DNA of 62,063 nt from Telmatospirillum sp. (GCA_031291415.1 JARLJB010000284.1:1-62063); one strand, 5' to 3'. Positions 44,290 through 54,389 are shown, counted from the stretch's first letter. Numbers and translations: made by a program. Notes: a model not told the origin generated them from the sequence alone.

Positions 44290-44419
44290 GCGGCTGAGGA
44301 CAATGAACAAAGCGGCCATGGGGCATTCACCCGATGGCCCCCGAGACCATCCTGGGTGATTGCTTGACGTGGCGGCTCCGGCAGCCTATGTCAGCCGTCG
44401 AATTCGTCTGGAGCGCGAT

Positions 44420-44457
44420 GACTATAGATCGAAGTGGTATCGCTTCGATTTATAGTC
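44420..44457. repeat. 15-bp inverted repeat within an intergenic repeat
   Basis: GACTATAGATCGAAG and CTTCGATTTATAGTC match at 14 of 15 positions, loop TGGTATCG. It is embedded in a longer sequence (GAGCGCGATGACT ... TTATTGAGATGGAGCCGGAT) whose two ends occur joined together, in reverse orientation, at about 25046-25082. The palindrome may therefore be an insertion into that repeat. Confidence 0.55.
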
Positions 44458-44483
44458 TGAATCGTCCTCCACTTTATTGAGAT

Positions 44484-44507
44484 GGAGCCGGATGGACATC
44501 CGGCTCC
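44484..44507 (+). promoter_or_regulatory. Hairpin in the def leader
   Basis: GGAGCCGGAT GGAC ATCCGGCTCC is a perfect 10-bp stem with a four-base loop, ending 23 bases before the def ATG. It could be an attenuator or simply part of the repeat covering this gap. Confidence 0.45.
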
Positions 44508-44530
44508 AGCCTGATTTGCGGAAAGTTCAA

Positions 44531-45055
44531 ATGGCCAAACTTCCTATCCTTGTTGCGCCTGATCCGCGCCTGAAGCAGACGGCGGCGCCGATTGGCAAGG
44601 TCGACGATGCTCTGCGGCGTCTGATGGACGATATGCTGGAGACCATGTACGTCGCCCCCGGTATTGGTTTGGCGGCGCCGCAGGTCGGCGTGTCCAAACG
44701 CCTGATCGTCGTCGACATTGCCAAGGAAGACGAACCGAAGGCGCCGATCTGCATGGTCAATCCCGAGCTCGTTTGGATTTCCGACGAGGATGCCACCTAC
44801 GAGGAAGGGTGTCTGTCGGTTCCCGAGCATTACGCCGAAGTGGTTCGTCCGGCCCGCGTGCGGGTGCGTTTCGTCGATCGCGACAACGTGGTCCGCGAGC
44901 TGGATGCCGACGGTTTACTGGCCACCGTGGTGCAACATGAAATGGACCATCTGGACGGCATCCTGTTCATTGATCATCTGACAAGTCTGAAGCGGAACAT
45001 GATCTTGCGGAAGCTGACCAAGGCCCGCAAAAGCGCAACGGGTTCGGCGCTTTGA
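44531..45055 (+). CDS. def: Peptide deformylase
   Basis: Removes the formyl group from nascent proteins; Fe/Zn enzyme. The 174 residues contain motif 1 [10 protein letters not shown], motif 2 [12 protein letters not shown] with the metal Cys, and motif 3 [16 protein letters not shown] with the HExxH metal site. The start [16 protein letters not shown] fits the family. First gene of def-fmt-truA; the stop overlaps the fmt start (TTGA). Confidence 0.97.
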   Translation: MAKLPILVAPDPRLKQTAAPIGKVDDALRRLMDDMLETMYVAPGIGLAAPQVGVSKRLIVVDIAKEDEPKAPICMVNPELVWISDEDATYEEGCLSVPEHYAEVVRPARVRVRFVDRDNVVRELDADGLLATVVQHEMDHLDGILFIDHLTSLKRNMILRKLTKARKSATGSAL

Positions 45056-45993
45056 GCCTGCGAATCGTCTTCATGGGAACCCCTGACTTCTCGGTTCCCA
45101 TCCTGTCCGCCTTGCAAGAGGCCGGCCATCAGGTCTGCTCCGTCTATAGCCAGCCGCCGCGGCCGGCCGGGCGCGGTCACATGGCGCGGCCTTCGCCGGT
45201 GCATGCTTTTGCCGAAAGCCTGGGAATCGAGGTGCGGACGCCGAAGTCTTTGCGGAACGCCGAGGCTCAGGCCGCGTTCTGCGCCCTGCGGGCGGATGTC
45301 GCCGTCGTTGCCGCTTACGGCTTGATTCTTCCCAAAGCCATCCTCGAAGCACCGCGCTTCGGCTGTCTGAACGTCCATGCCTCGTTGTTGCCGCGCTGGC
45401 GCGGCGCGGCGCCGATTCAGCGGGCGATCCTGGCGGGCGATGCCGTTACCGGGGTCACCATCATGCAGATGGATGAAGGTCTCGACACCGGCGCCATGCT
45501 GCTTGGCGGTCAGGTGCCGATTTCGTCGGCCACGGACGCCACCTCGCTGCACGATGATCTGTCGGCGATGGGCGCCAGCCTGATCGTCGAGGCGCTGGCC
45601 AGGCTTTCGGCCGGAAGCCTGACGGCGACGCCCCAACCGCTGGACGGCGTGACCTATGCCGCGAAGCTGGCCAAGGACGAGGGTCGGTTGGACTGGAACC
45701 GGCCGGCCGCTCTGTTGGAACGGGCCGTGCGCGCCTACACGCCCTGGCCGGGAGCCTGGTTCGATCATGCGGGCGAGCGGTTCAAGGTTCTCGCCGCGAC
45801 CGTGGTCGACGGCCACGGGGTGCCGGGGACTGTTCTCGACCATCATCTCACGGTGGCTTGCGGCGAGAAGGCGCTTCGGGTGGTCCGGCTGCAACGGTCG
45901 GGGAAAGCGGCGATGGATACCGACGCGTTTTTGCGTGGTTATTCCCTTGTTCCCGGTACGCAACTGATCGGCCCATGCCCCGTTACAAACTGA
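45052..45993 (+). CDS. fmt: Methionyl-tRNA formyltransferase
   Basis: Formylates initiator Met-tRNA. The 313 residues start from a TTG codon overlapping the def stop: [18 protein letters not shown]. The catalytic Asn-His region is [20 protein letters not shown], and ITIMQ-type [16 protein letters not shown] follows. The C-terminal tRNA-binding domain is present. No ATG with a family N-terminus lies downstream, which supports TTG. It overlaps truA by 19 bases. Confidence 0.96.
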   Translation: MSLRIVFMGTPDFSVPILSALQEAGHQVCSVYSQPPRPAGRGHMARPSPVHAFAESLGIEVRTPKSLRNAEAQAAFCALRADVAVVAAYGLILPKAILEAPRFGCLNVHASLLPRWRGAAPIQRAILAGDAVTGVTIMQMDEGLDTGAMLLGGQVPISSATDATSLHDDLSAMGASLIVEALARLSAGSLTATPQPLDGVTYAAKLAKDEGRLDWNRPAALLERAVRAYTPWPGAWFDHAGERFKVLAATVVDGHGVPGTVLDHHLTVACGEKALRVVRLQRSGKAAMDTDAFLRGYSLVPGTQLIGPCPVTN

Positions 45994-46763
45994 CGATCGA
46001 ATATGACGGAACCGGGCTCGTCGGTTGGCAACGCCAGGATAATGGGCTGTCGGTTCAGGCCATTCTCGAGGCGGCTGTCCTGCAGTTTTGCGGACAACCG
46101 GCGGAGACGGTAGCCGCCGGCCGCACCGACGCCGGTGTTCACGCCACCGGCCAGGTGGTTCATGTGGATCTTCCCAAGGATTGGCGAGCCGATCGGGTGC
46201 GCGACGGCCTGAATTTCTGGCTGGGCGGCGGTACCGCCGCCGTGGCTGTTCTTGCCGCGGAGGTGGTGGACGACGACTTTCACGCCCGCTTTTCGGCGAT
46301 CGGGCGGCGATATCTTTTCCGTCTGATCGATCGCCGGCCACCGCCAATTCTCGACCGCAACCGGGTCGTCTGGGTGAAGCGGCCACTTGATGTCGAGGCC
46401 ATGCGGCAAGCGGCGCAGGTACTGATCGGGCGCCATGACTTCTCGAGCTTTCGTGCGGTGCAATGTCAGGCGGCCTCGCCGGTAAAAACCCTTGATCGTC
46501 TCGATGTCGTGCGGGTTGGCGAGGAAGTGCGGGTCATGGCGGCCGCGCGGTCGTTTCTGCACCACCAGGTGCGGAACATGGTGGGAACCTTGCGGTTGGT
46601 CGGTGAGGGGCGATGGACCGTGGGGCGCGTCGAAGCCGCGCTGGCCGCCTGTGACAGGCGACAAGGCGGTCCAACGGCGCCGCCCTGCGGGCTCTATCTT
46701 ACCGATGTCGTCTATGCCGGGCGGGATGAGCGGAAAATTCAAGAGAACGCCGATCCGGGTTGA
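45975..46763 (+). CDS. truA: tRNA pseudouridine(38-40) synthase
   Basis: Makes pseudouridine in the anticodon arm. The 262 residues begin [20 protein letters not shown] and carry the catalytic Asp in [28 protein letters not shown] and [13 protein letters not shown] are also family motifs. The start lies inside the end of fmt, so the three genes are translationally coupled. Confidence 0.97.
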   Translation: MPRYKLTIEYDGTGLVGWQRQDNGLSVQAILEAAVLQFCGQPAETVAAGRTDAGVHATGQVVHVDLPKDWRADRVRDGLNFWLGGGTAAVAVLAAEVVDDDFHARFSAIGRRYLFRLIDRRPPPILDRNRVVWVKRPLDVEAMRQAAQVLIGRHDFSSFRAVQCQAASPVKTLDRLDVVRVGEEVRVMAAARSFLHHQVRNMVGTLRLVGEGRWTVGRVEAALAACDRRQGGPTAPPCGLYLTDVVYAGRDERKIQENADPG

Positions 46764-46831
46764 GCAATTTGCATGTCCGGAGCCCGGTATCTGTGGCTAT
46801 TGTGCGCCGCCTTGGAATTGAGGGAGCCATA

Positions 46832-46951
46832 ATGACCACATTTCGCGTATTGTTTTACATCGTTCTTCTTGCCATTGCCGCCGTGGTGCTGCCGAGGGCG
46901 GATCTGTCGCAGTTGAGCTCTGTCGACCCTTCATTGCAGGCGCTGCAATAA
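46832..46951 (+). CDS. Small hydrophobic peptide, 39 residues
   Basis: MTTFRVLFYIVLLAIAAVVL followed by PRADLSQLSSVDPSLQALQ: one predicted membrane helix and a short polar tail. A good ribosome site (GAGGGAG) lies 5 bases before the ATG. It is 68 bases after truA and the same strand. It resembles the peptide at 47305 in layout (basic start with aromatic residues, about 18 hydrophobic residues, short tail). Function unknown. Confidence 0.6.
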   Translation: MTTFRVLFYIVLLAIAAVVLPRADLSQLSSVDPSLQALQ

Positions 46952-47304
46952 TTCCGAAATAATTCTGACCGCCGTCGGCATGGATTTGCCTCCAGAGCGG
47001 TTCGTTGAGGGGCGCGTTGGTCCGGTAACCGATTGCCGCCAACGACCATAAAAAACGGCGACCTGTGAAATTTTTTTCGACATCGTTGAGTGTGAAGAAG
47101 ACTCACTGGTCAACCGGTGGGCTGCGCTCTGTTGTCGGAAGTTCCAAGGAAGATGGCGGAAATCAGCGGTTATCGACAAAGAGCGTGGGGCTTTGCATAA
47201 CTCGCCACAGGGGGTTTCCGAAAATGCATAGCGTCGTTTTGCCGACTTAGCGTATCTTCAGCCCTGTTGATCTTGTAAATTTACTACACACCAAGGAGGT
47301 TTTC

Positions 47305-47466
47305 ATGTTTAAGCTTCGTTTCGCATTTTATGCCGCCGCCATCGCTTTCGCCGTTCTGATCAATGTCAGCTTCGACGCTGAAGCCGTTGCAAATTTCCTG
47401 AACGCCCATGGCATCACTGCCGAACAGCTGTCGACGGTTGCTCAGGCGGTTGAGACGATCAACTAA
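47305..47466 (+). CDS. Small secreted or membrane peptide, 53 residues
   Basis: MFKLRFAFYAAAIAFAVLIN, then VSFDAEAVANFLNAHGITAE and a final QLSTVAQAVETIN. The ribosome site is near-perfect (AAGGAGG, 5 bases before ATG). The N-terminal hydrophobic segment could be a signal peptide or anchor; the tail looks helical. The stop codon lies in the loop of a hairpin (47452-47475). A TTGATC-TAAATT type promoter may lie near 47265-47285. The gap 46952-47304 before it shows no other gene. Confidence 0.65.
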   Translation: MFKLRFAFYAAAIAFAVLINVSFDAEAVANFLNAHGITAEQLSTVAQAVETIN

Positions 47467-47475
47467 GATCGTCTC
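47452..47475 (+). terminator. Hairpin containing the stop codon of the 53-residue peptide
   Basis: GAGACGATC AACTAA GATCGTCTC is a perfect 9-bp stem with the TAA stop in the loop, followed by TTCGCTTC. It also lies just past the end of the convergent membrane-protein gene at 47482 and may serve both. Confidence 0.65.
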
Positions 47476-47481
47476 TTCGCT

Positions 47482-48042
47482 TCAGACCAAGATTTCAGAA
47501 AGACGATCGATCAGCAGACTGAGCAATAGATCGATGACGACCAAGGCGCTCGCTGCAATGGCATCCACCTGCAGCCCGCGGCGGGCAATAAACCAGCTAT
47601 AGGTCATCAAGACGCCGTGGGTGGTCAGCCAAGCAATGGCGACCAACCCGGGCGACGCCTTCAGATCGACCAGCAACACCAGCGGCAACCACGCCACCGC
47701 CTGGACGACCTGGAACCAGTTGTAGGCGACCATATAGCCGTAGTAACGCGGCCAGCGATCGAGAAGATCGCAGATCTTGACCATTGCCAATGGGTAGGCG
47801 AGCCACGAGATGGCATAGCCGATCGCCTGAATGGCGACGAAGCGGACGAGCGACGGATGCGCCATGCCGCTCATTTGGTCGGCAATCACCAGACACCATA
47901 CCGGCAGGACCAGCGCGGCCGCCCAGAAAGAGGTCCAAAACCCTTTCGGACTGGCATCGAAGATACCGAACGCGTCGCTACCGAAATGTAAAAGTCGCCG
48001 AACGCCGATCAGCGCCAAGGCAAGATCGCGTGACTTCAGCAT
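47482..48042 (-). CDS. Membrane protein of unknown function
   Basis: The 186 residues have about five or six hydrophobic helices (e.g. [71 protein letters not shown]). I do not recognise a family. The start overlaps the dapE stop by 7 bases, so it is the third gene of dapD-dapE-this. No catalytic motif is visible. The context alone does not tie it to lysine synthesis. Confidence 0.8.
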   Translation of the reverse strand: MLKSRDLALALIGVRRLLHFGSDAFGIFDASPKGFWTSFWAAALVLPVWCLVIADQMSGMAHPSLVRFVAIQAIGYAISWLAYPLAMVKICDLLDRWPRYYGYMVAYNWFQVVQAVAWLPLVLLVDLKASPGLVAIAWLTTHGVLMTYSWFIARRGLQVDAIAASALVVIDLLLSLLIDRLSEILV

Positions 48043-49193
48043 GTCATCCCCAGAACAAGGGCGAGAACACGCCGGTAAATACGCGTGAGTGCCTCGAGAT
48101 CGGTCAGCGAAACACGTTCGTCGGCCTTGTGCATGGTCTGTCCGACGAGTCCGAATTCGGCAACCGGGCAGGCGTCCTTGATAAAACGGGCGTCCGAGGT
48201 TCCTCCCGATGTGCTGAGTTCCGGACTCTCGCCCGTCACCTCGATGATGGCATCGCTGAGCGCCTTGCTCAGGGAGCCGGGCGGCGTCAGGAAGGCGTCT
48301 CCGGTCACCTCGACGTCAAGCTCGTAGGTGCCGCCGACGCTATCGAACCGTTCCCGCAGCCATTGTTCCAGGCTTTTGCCACTATGACGGTCGTTGAAGC
48401 GGATGTTGAAAGCGGCCCTGCCTTCGGCCGGAATGACGTTCGTCGCGGCGTTTCCAACATCGATGCTGGTCAAGGCCAAGGTCGATGGCTGGAAATGCTC
48501 GGTGCCGTCATCGAGGGGATGGGCGGTGATCGCCTTCAACATATCGATGAGCCGCGGCAATGGGTTGTCGGCAAGATGAGGGTAGGCGACGTGCCCTTGC
48601 GAACCCAAAACCCGCAGCCGGCCGTTCAGGCTGCCGCGGCGGCCGATCTTGATCATCTCGCCCAGACGCCGCGGGTTGGTTGGCTCGCCAACCAGGCAGA
48701 GATCGAGCCGTTCCCCCTTTCGCCGCAGCCAGTCGAGAACGCGAATCGTACCGTCCAGTCCGCGCCCCTCCTCGTCGCCGGTAATCAAAAGGCTGATCGA
48801 ACCGTCCGACAAAGGTCCCGCCTCGTGTTGCAAACGGGCGACGGCGGCGACGAAACAGGCGATCGCGCCCTTCATGTCGGATGCGCCTCGGCCATAGAGA
48901 TGGCCGTCGGCGACGGTGCCGGCAAATGGGTCAACGGACCATCCCTGACCGACCGGGACGACGTCGGTATGGCCGGCGAAGCAGATGTTGGTCCCCTGGT
49001 GGCCGAGGCGGGCGTAAAGGTTTTCGATCGGCGGCCGTCCGGCGTCCGCGCCAAAGGACAAGCGGGTGCAGGTGAAGCCAAGCTCCGTCAGGCTTTCCTG
49101 CAGAACCGCGATCGCCCCGTCGTCGGCCGGCGTGACGCTCGGGCGGCGAATCAGAGCCTGGGCCAGCGGAAGCGGATCGGCGTAACGGTTCAA
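48036..49193 (-). CDS. dapE: Succinyl-diaminopimelate desuccinylase
   Basis: Zinc enzyme of lysine and diaminopimelate synthesis. The 385 residues have metal motifs [32 protein letters not shown] and the C-terminal [11 protein letters not shown]. The family begins around [16 protein letters not shown]; the TTG at 49193 overlaps the dapD stop as TTGA and gives that length, so it is preferred to the open upstream ATG. Confidence 0.95.
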   Translation of the reverse strand: MNRYADPLPLAQALIRRPSVTPADDGAIAVLQESLTELGFTCTRLSFGADAGRPPIENLYARLGHQGTNICFAGHTDVVPVGQGWSVDPFAGTVADGHLYGRGASDMKGAIACFVAAVARLQHEAGPLSDGSISLLITGDEEGRGLDGTIRVLDWLRRKGERLDLCLVGEPTNPRRLGEMIKIGRRGSLNGRLRVLGSQGHVAYPHLADNPLPRLIDMLKAITAHPLDDGTEHFQPSTLALTSIDVGNAATNVIPAEGRAAFNIRFNDRHSGKSLEQWLRERFDSVGGTYELDVEVTGDAFLTPPGSLSKALSDAIIEVTGESPELSTSGGTSDARFIKDACPVAEFGLVGQTMHKADERVSLTDLEALTRIYRRVLALVLGMTC

Positions 49194-50032
49194 TCGCGCA
49201 ACAATTCGTTGATCGACACCTTGGAACGGGTTCTTTCGTCGACCCGTTTCACGATGACGGCGCAATAGAGGCTGGGGCCCGGCGTTCCGTCGGGCAGGGG
49301 CTTCCCGGGCATGCTGCCGGGAACCACGACCGAATAAGCCGGGACCCGGCCATAGGTTATCTCACCCGTCGCGCGATCGATGATCTTGGTCGATGCGCCG
49401 ATGAAGCAGCCCATCGACAAAACGGCACCGGTTTCCACGACGACGCCCTCGACCACTTCGGAGCGTGCTCCGATGAAGCAGTTGTCCTCGATGATCACCG
49501 GGCCCGCCTGCAGGGGTTCCAACACGCCGCCGATGCCGACGCCGCCTGACAGATGCACATGCTTGCCGATCTGCGCGCAGGATCCGACGGTCACCCAGGT
49601 GTCGACCATCGTGCCTTCGCCGACATAGGCGCCAAGATTGACGAAGGATGGCATCAGAATGGCACCGGGACCGACATAGGCGGAACGGCGGACAATGGAG
49701 CCGGGCACGGCGCGGAAGCCCGCCGTCTTGAAATTCTCCTCGGTCCAGCCGTCGAACTTGCTGGGAACCTTGTCATACCAGGTCGCCTGGCCCGGGCCAT
49801 TGGAAACCAGAGCATTGTCGTTCAGCCGGAAGGACAGCAGAACGGCCTTCTTGGCCCATTGATTGACCTGCCAGCCGTCATTTTTTGGTTCGGCAACCCG
49901 CGCGGTGCCGGAGTCCAGTGCTCCGAGGACGGCCTCGACGGCCTGACGGACCGGGCCTTGCGTTGCGGTGGAGATCTCTGCGCGGTTTTCCCACGCTTCC
50001 TCGATACGAGCAATGATCTGCGGACTGACCAT
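49190..50032 (-). CDS. dapD: Tetrahydrodipicolinate N-succinyltransferase
   Basis: Adds succinyl from succinyl-CoA to tetrahydrodipicolinate. The 280 residues have an N-terminal helical part and a left-handed beta helix with hexapeptide repeats ([40 protein letters not shown]). The upstream nucleotidase gene lies 65 bases away on the same strand; dapE overlaps downstream. Confidence 0.97.
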   Translation of the reverse strand: MVSPQIIARIEEAWENRAEISTATQGPVRQAVEAVLGALDSGTARVAEPKNDGWQVNQWAKKAVLLSFRLNDNALVSNGPGQATWYDKVPSKFDGWTEENFKTAGFRAVPGSIVRRSAYVGPGAILMPSFVNLGAYVGEGTMVDTWVTVGSCAQIGKHVHLSGGVGIGGVLEPLQAGPVIIEDNCFIGARSEVVEGVVVETGAVLSMGCFIGASTKIIDRATGEITYGRVPAYSVVVPGSMPGKPLPDGTPGPSLYCAVIVKRVDERTRSKVSINELLRD

Positions 50033-50097
50033 AGGTTTGCCATTCTCTCTTCATAAGGATGATATCAAGCCGAACCTTAACCGTCGGCGGAGCGCTG

Positions 50098-50847
50098 TCA
50101 AGGAAGTGCCGCAGGGAGGGCCGCCCGGCGCGCATCAACAACGGCGTCAAGCCAGCCGGCAAGATCGCCGGTCACATGGTGGACATGGGAAAGATCGGCG
50201 GTCTCGTCGCCACCCCAATGCGAATGTCCGTCTTCACGGACCCAAATCGTCGTCATGCCGGCGATCGCGGCCGGCAGCAGATTGCGGGCGATGTCCTCGA
50301 ACATGGCGGTCCGATGAGGATCGAGGCCATGGCGTTCGATCATGATGGCGTAGCTTTCCGCATCGGGTTTCGGAATGTAGCCCGCCGCGCGGATGTCGAA
50401 GACGGCGTCGAAATGGCGGGTGAGGCCAAGACGGGCGAGAACATTCTGCGCGTGCCGCTCAGATCCATTGGTGAAAATCAGCTTGCGTCCGGGAAGACGT
50501 CCCAGCGCCTGGTCGAGCATCGGTGCCGGCGGCAAGATCGAGTAATCGATGTCGTGGACATAGGACAGGAAGTCATCCGGTTCGATGTCATGGGTCAGCA
50601 TCAGGCCGCGCAACGTCGTTCCATACTGGTGATAATAGCGTTTTTGCAGGACGTAGGCATCGTCGAGGCTGAGGTGCAGCGCCTCGGCAATGAAACGCCG
50701 CATCCGGACGTCGATTTGTGGGAACAGGTTACTCGACGCGGGATAGAGCGTGTTATCGAGATCGAATACCCAGGCGTCGATATCCTGCAATGGCGGCGGA
50801 GGACGGTCATCGGAGGGAAGGTCGGGCGAAGCTTTCATCACACCCAT
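50098..50847 (-). CDS. HAD-family pyrimidine 5'-nucleotidase
   Basis: The 249-residue haloacid dehalogenase-like phosphatase resembles yeast Sdt1: nucleophile VFDLDNTLYPASSNLF, motif II KLIFTNGSERHAQN, motif III Lys in GYIPKPDAESYAIM, and motif IV MFEDIARNLLPA. This gene often precedes dapD in alphaproteobacteria (from memory). The start at 50847 is probable; Met4 is an alternative. Confidence 0.9.
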   Translation of the reverse strand: MGVMKASPDLPSDDRPPPPLQDIDAWVFDLDNTLYPASSNLFPQIDVRMRRFIAEALHLSLDDAYVLQKRYYHQYGTTLRGLMLTHDIEPDDFLSYVHDIDYSILPPAPMLDQALGRLPGRKLIFTNGSERHAQNVLARLGLTRHFDAVFDIRAAGYIPKPDAESYAIMIERHGLDPHRTAMFEDIARNLLPAAIAGMTTIWVREDGHSHWGGDETADLSHVHHVTGDLAGWLDAVVDARRAALPAALP

Positions 50848-51103
50848 GGAGATAAGCCCTGCGCCCCCCTCGCCGCAAGGGGATGTGCGAATATCGATGC
50901 CGAACTGTGTGGTTGCCGCAAAAATCAGAGATCGTTGGATCAAGGGCAGGTCCAACCGACCAGGAACTTGCCTCTTTTAGGTGTGGTCCCGCAAACGCCG
51001 AACAACTGCGCCGTTTCGTCGGGGCCAGTTGTTTGCGTGTTTGTGTCCGGTTGCCAATTGACTGCGGCCCTTAATCCCCTTTCTGTTATGATGGCCTGAG
51101 AAA

Positions 51104-52843
51104 ATGCGCGATCAGCGACTTCTTTCTGTGAGGAATATTACGGTTGTCATGAAAAGGTTCCTAAACAGGCTGGGGGCGTTCGGGGATCCGCGCGGCTGGC
51201 CGGTCGTTCTGACCGAACAAGCCATTGCCGGCTATCCGCATCCGATCCTGATTGCCGGTCGCGATGGAAGCCTTTCTCCTGCCAACCCTGCGGCAGAACC
51301 GCTGTGTCGTGCGGTGTCGGACGGCGACGTGCCCGGGATCGGTTCGCTGGTCATTCGCGCCAATCTGTCCTCACAGGCGCAGATCGAAGTGGTCATGGTG
51401 CCGGGGCAGGCCGGTGCGCTGCTTTACGAGTTGGTCGTCCTGCCGATGGTCGACGGGGCTGCCCTGGTGGTTGCCAAGGATGTCACCCTCGAAAGCAATT
51501 TACGGTCGGCTCTTGTCGAATCTCGCCAGCGCTACAAGGATCTGGTCGAAATTTCGACGGACTTTGCCTGGGAACTTGGTCCCGACGGCGCTTTTGGGTT
51601 TGTCTCTCCCCGCGGCGCGTTGGGCTATTCTGCCAGTGAAATGGTCGGCCGCCGCCCGGAGGAGTTCATCGTCGACCAACCTGGTATCGACGGTCGACTG
51701 CCATTCCATTCCGAACAGCCGGTCCTCGATGCTGAGGTATGGGTGCGGCGTTCCGACGGGCAGATCTCCTGTCTTCTCGTGTCATCGTCACCGATGTGCG
51801 ATGCCGAAGGCAAACGGCGTGGCGCGCGGGGTGTATGGAAGGATATCACCAAGGAGCGGGAGCGGGAGGCCGCCCTGGCACGGGCTGACAATCGCGAGCG
51901 CCTGCTGACCTATGTGGTCCGGGCCATTCGGGACGTCGCCGATCCGGCCGATATGTTGGGAATCGCCGCCGAGGCGACGTCGCGGGCGTTCGGCGCGACC
52001 GGCTGTCAGATCTTTCGGCGAGTCGCTTCCGGCGACTTCGCGCCGGAAGCGACCTTCGGCCAGGTCTATGCGGCGGAACCGGTCCTGGTGCGGCTGGCCG
52101 AGGGCGACGTCTTTGACGGGAAAATCGCCGGGCGGTTCGTTCTCGGGGCAGTCGGCCGTTATCGTCAACGCGTCAACGGTGCCGTTGTCATGTGGCGTGA
52201 GGCCGACGGGGCGCCCTGGAACGACGACGATCACGTTCTTCTCGAAGGCGTTGCCGACCAGATCGGCATCGCCAATGAGCAGGTTGCCAACCATGCGAGT
52301 ATTTTGGCACTGTCGCGAACGGATGCCTTGACCGGGCTGTTCAACCGGCGGGCCTTTTTTGAGGAACTGTCCCGTCGTTTTTCGCGATTGTCGCGCGATA
52401 ACAAGTCGGCGGCGCTGATCTACGTCGATCTCGACAATTTCAAGGCCGTCAACGACCGGCATGGTCATGCGCGCGGTGACGAGGCCTTGGCCGCAGTGCG
52501 CGACATCCTCGTGCGTCATACCCGTTCGGTCGATCTGATTGCCCGTCTGGGCGGCGACGAGTTCGCCGTCTGGTTGGAAGGCGCCGATGAGACGATCGCC
52601 GTCCGGAGGAGTGAGGAGATCATCGCTGCGGCCCGAACTCTGCTGCCGTTTTCGGGGAGCGACGAGGTTCCCTTGACCATGTCGTTGGGCGTCGCTGTCC
52701 ACGGACCTGATCAGCCCGAGGTTCTGGAAAGCCTGCTGCAGCGGGCGGATGCGGCCATGTATCAGGCCAAACATGACGGAAAAGGTGGTTATCGTATGGC
52801 CGGGCCGGCGTTTGGCGTCGAAGTGGCGGAGGCGCGGACGTGA
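51104..52843 (+). CDS. PAS-GAF-GGDEF diguanylate cyclase
   Basis: A cytoplasmic sensor that should make cyclic di-GMP. The 579 residues comprise a PAS-like segment (about 35-135), a PAS domain (about 140-260, SRQRYKDLVEISTDFAWELG), a GAF-like segment (about 265-400) and a GGDEF domain (about 405-565) with LTGLFNRRAFFEEL, YVDLDNFKAVND and ARLGGDEFAVWL. The active site is intact. An alternative start is Met16 (51149). It is coupled by a GTGA overlap to the DUF2336 gene, hinting at a joint role in signalling. Confidence 0.94.
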   Translation: MRDQRLLSVRNITVVMKRFLNRLGAFGDPRGWPVVLTEQAIAGYPHPILIAGRDGSLSPANPAAEPLCRAVSDGDVPGIGSLVIRANLSSQAQIEVVMVPGQAGALLYELVVLPMVDGAALVVAKDVTLESNLRSALVESRQRYKDLVEISTDFAWELGPDGAFGFVSPRGALGYSASEMVGRRPEEFIVDQPGIDGRLPFHSEQPVLDAEVWVRRSDGQISCLLVSSSPMCDAEGKRRGARGVWKDITKEREREAALARADNRERLLTYVVRAIRDVADPADMLGIAAEATSRAFGATGCQIFRRVASGDFAPEATFGQVYAAEPVLVRLAEGDVFDGKIAGRFVLGAVGRYRQRVNGAVVMWREADGAPWNDDDHVLLEGVADQIGIANEQVANHASILALSRTDALTGLFNRRAFFEELSRRFSRLSRDNKSAALIYVDLDNFKAVNDRHGHARGDEALAAVRDILVRHTRSVDLIARLGGDEFAVWLEGADETIAVRRSEEIIAAARTLLPFSGSDEVPLTMSLGVAVHGPDQPEVLESLLQRADAAMYQAKHDGKGGYRMAGPAFGVEVAEART

Positions 52844-54186
52844 GCCAGTTGGTCGGCAAGATATTTTCGACCTTCCGCCGCAAGACGGACGACGCGATGC
52901 AACTGGCGCGGAGCAAACAGCCGCTTACCTATGACCAGGCGCGCGTCCTGGCAAGTCACGCCGATCCCGAAGTGCGCAGGGTTTTGGCCTGCCGCCCCGA
53001 CCTGCCGCCCGAGATTCTCTATTTTCTGGCCGAGGACCCGGCGCCGCTCGTGCGTCGGCAAATCGCCGCCAACCGGGCGGCTCCGGCCCAGGCAGACTAT
53101 CACCTGGCTGGCGACGCGGATGCTTCGGTGCGCGGCGATCTGGCGCAGAAGATCGCTCACTTGGCGCCGGGACTGTCGGCCGACGAGCAGGATCGCCTGC
53201 GTCAGATCACCTACCAGACACTGCAATTGTTGGCGCGGGACCAGATCACCCGCGTTCGGAAAATTCTGGCCGATGCCTTGAAGGACGTCGCCGACGCCCC
53301 TCCACAAGTCATCCGCCAACTGGCACACGACGGCGAGTTGGCGGTCGCCTCGCCGATTCTCGAGTTTTCACCGGTGCTGTCGGACGAGGATCTTCTCGAG
53401 ATCATCGGGGGAGCTCCGATGGCGGGGGTTTTGTCGGCCATTTCGCGGCGCAAGGTGCTCGGGGCTGCGGTTGCCGACGGAATTGCCAAGACCGACGATA
53501 TCGAAGCCATCTCCTTTCTTCTCAGCAATCCTCGGGCCCAGATTCGCGAAGAGACGCTCGATATGCTGCTCGATCAGGCCCCCGATATCGAAGCCTGGCA
53601 TGGCCCCTTCGTCCATCGTCCCCAATTGTCGGCCCGCGCGGCGACGAGATTGGCGCGCTTCGTCGCCGACAATCTGCTCAGGGTTCTTGACCAAAGGCAG
53701 GATTTCGATGCCAAGACCAAGGCAGCCGTGGCGGCCGTCGTTCGACGCCGGGTCGAGGATGCCGGCTCCGATATGGTGGCGTTTCGCCGCGGCGAACCGC
53801 TGTCGGCCGTACCGCCGGAACCGGTCGAGACTCGCGTGTCTCGTCTCCAGAGCGAGGGAAAGCTGGACGACAAGCGTCTTGTCGACGGGTTGACCGCCAA
53901 TGACAACGAGTTCGTCATGCATGCGCTGGCTCGTTTGGCCGGTGTCTCAGTCAACCGTGTCAACAAGATCGTCACGACGCAAAGCGCCAAGGGGATTGTC
54001 TCTTTGACCTGGAAAGCGGGGCTCTCGATGCAGACGGCCGTGGCCCTGCAGACCAAGCTTGCCAAGATTCCTCCGCCGGATTTGCTGCTCCCCCGTCCGG
54101 GATCCAAGGCTTTCCCCATGGCCCTAGAGGAAATGGCCTGGCAATTGGAGTTTTTCGCTTCGATGGTGGGCGATTCCGCCAAATAG
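52840..54186 (+). CDS. DUF2336 domain protein
   Basis: The 448 residues start at a GTG overlapping the GGDEF gene stop. The N-terminal half is a HEAT/leucine-rich-variant-like array of short helical repeats (LASHADPEVRRVLACRPDLP and LAEDPAPLVRRQIAANRAAP are two of them), which is how DUF2336 proteins begin; the C-terminal part is helical, ending EMAWQLEFFASMVGDSAK. DUF2336 is frequent in Rhodospirillales and without known function. Pairing with a diguanylate cyclase suggests a scaffold or effector of cyclic di-GMP signalling (inference). Confidence 0.88.
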   Translation: MSQLVGKIFSTFRRKTDDAMQLARSKQPLTYDQARVLASHADPEVRRVLACRPDLPPEILYFLAEDPAPLVRRQIAANRAAPAQADYHLAGDADASVRGDLAQKIAHLAPGLSADEQDRLRQITYQTLQLLARDQITRVRKILADALKDVADAPPQVIRQLAHDGELAVASPILEFSPVLSDEDLLEIIGGAPMAGVLSAISRRKVLGAAVADGIAKTDDIEAISFLLSNPRAQIREETLDMLLDQAPDIEAWHGPFVHRPQLSARAATRLARFVADNLLRVLDQRQDFDAKTKAAVAAVVRRRVEDAGSDMVAFRRGEPLSAVPPEPVETRVSRLQSEGKLDDKRLVDGLTANDNEFVMHALARLAGVSVNRVNKIVTTQSAKGIVSLTWKAGLSMQTAVALQTKLAKIPPPDLLLPRPGSKAFPMALEEMAWQLEFFASMVGDSAK

Positions 54187-54389
54187 GAACGCCGGGTTGA
54201 GCCACTCAGCCGGCGGGTTCTCTTCATGGGAGAAACCGTTCGGAAACAAAACCATAATTTTAATGTGTGTATACAGGCGGTGCTAAAATGGAGAATATCT
54301 TCATTCTGTGTTTCTGAAGTTCGCTCCGGTAGGTGAGGGGCACCGCCGGACCGCCAGACACTTTCTTACCAGCAGGGACGGGTACTACC

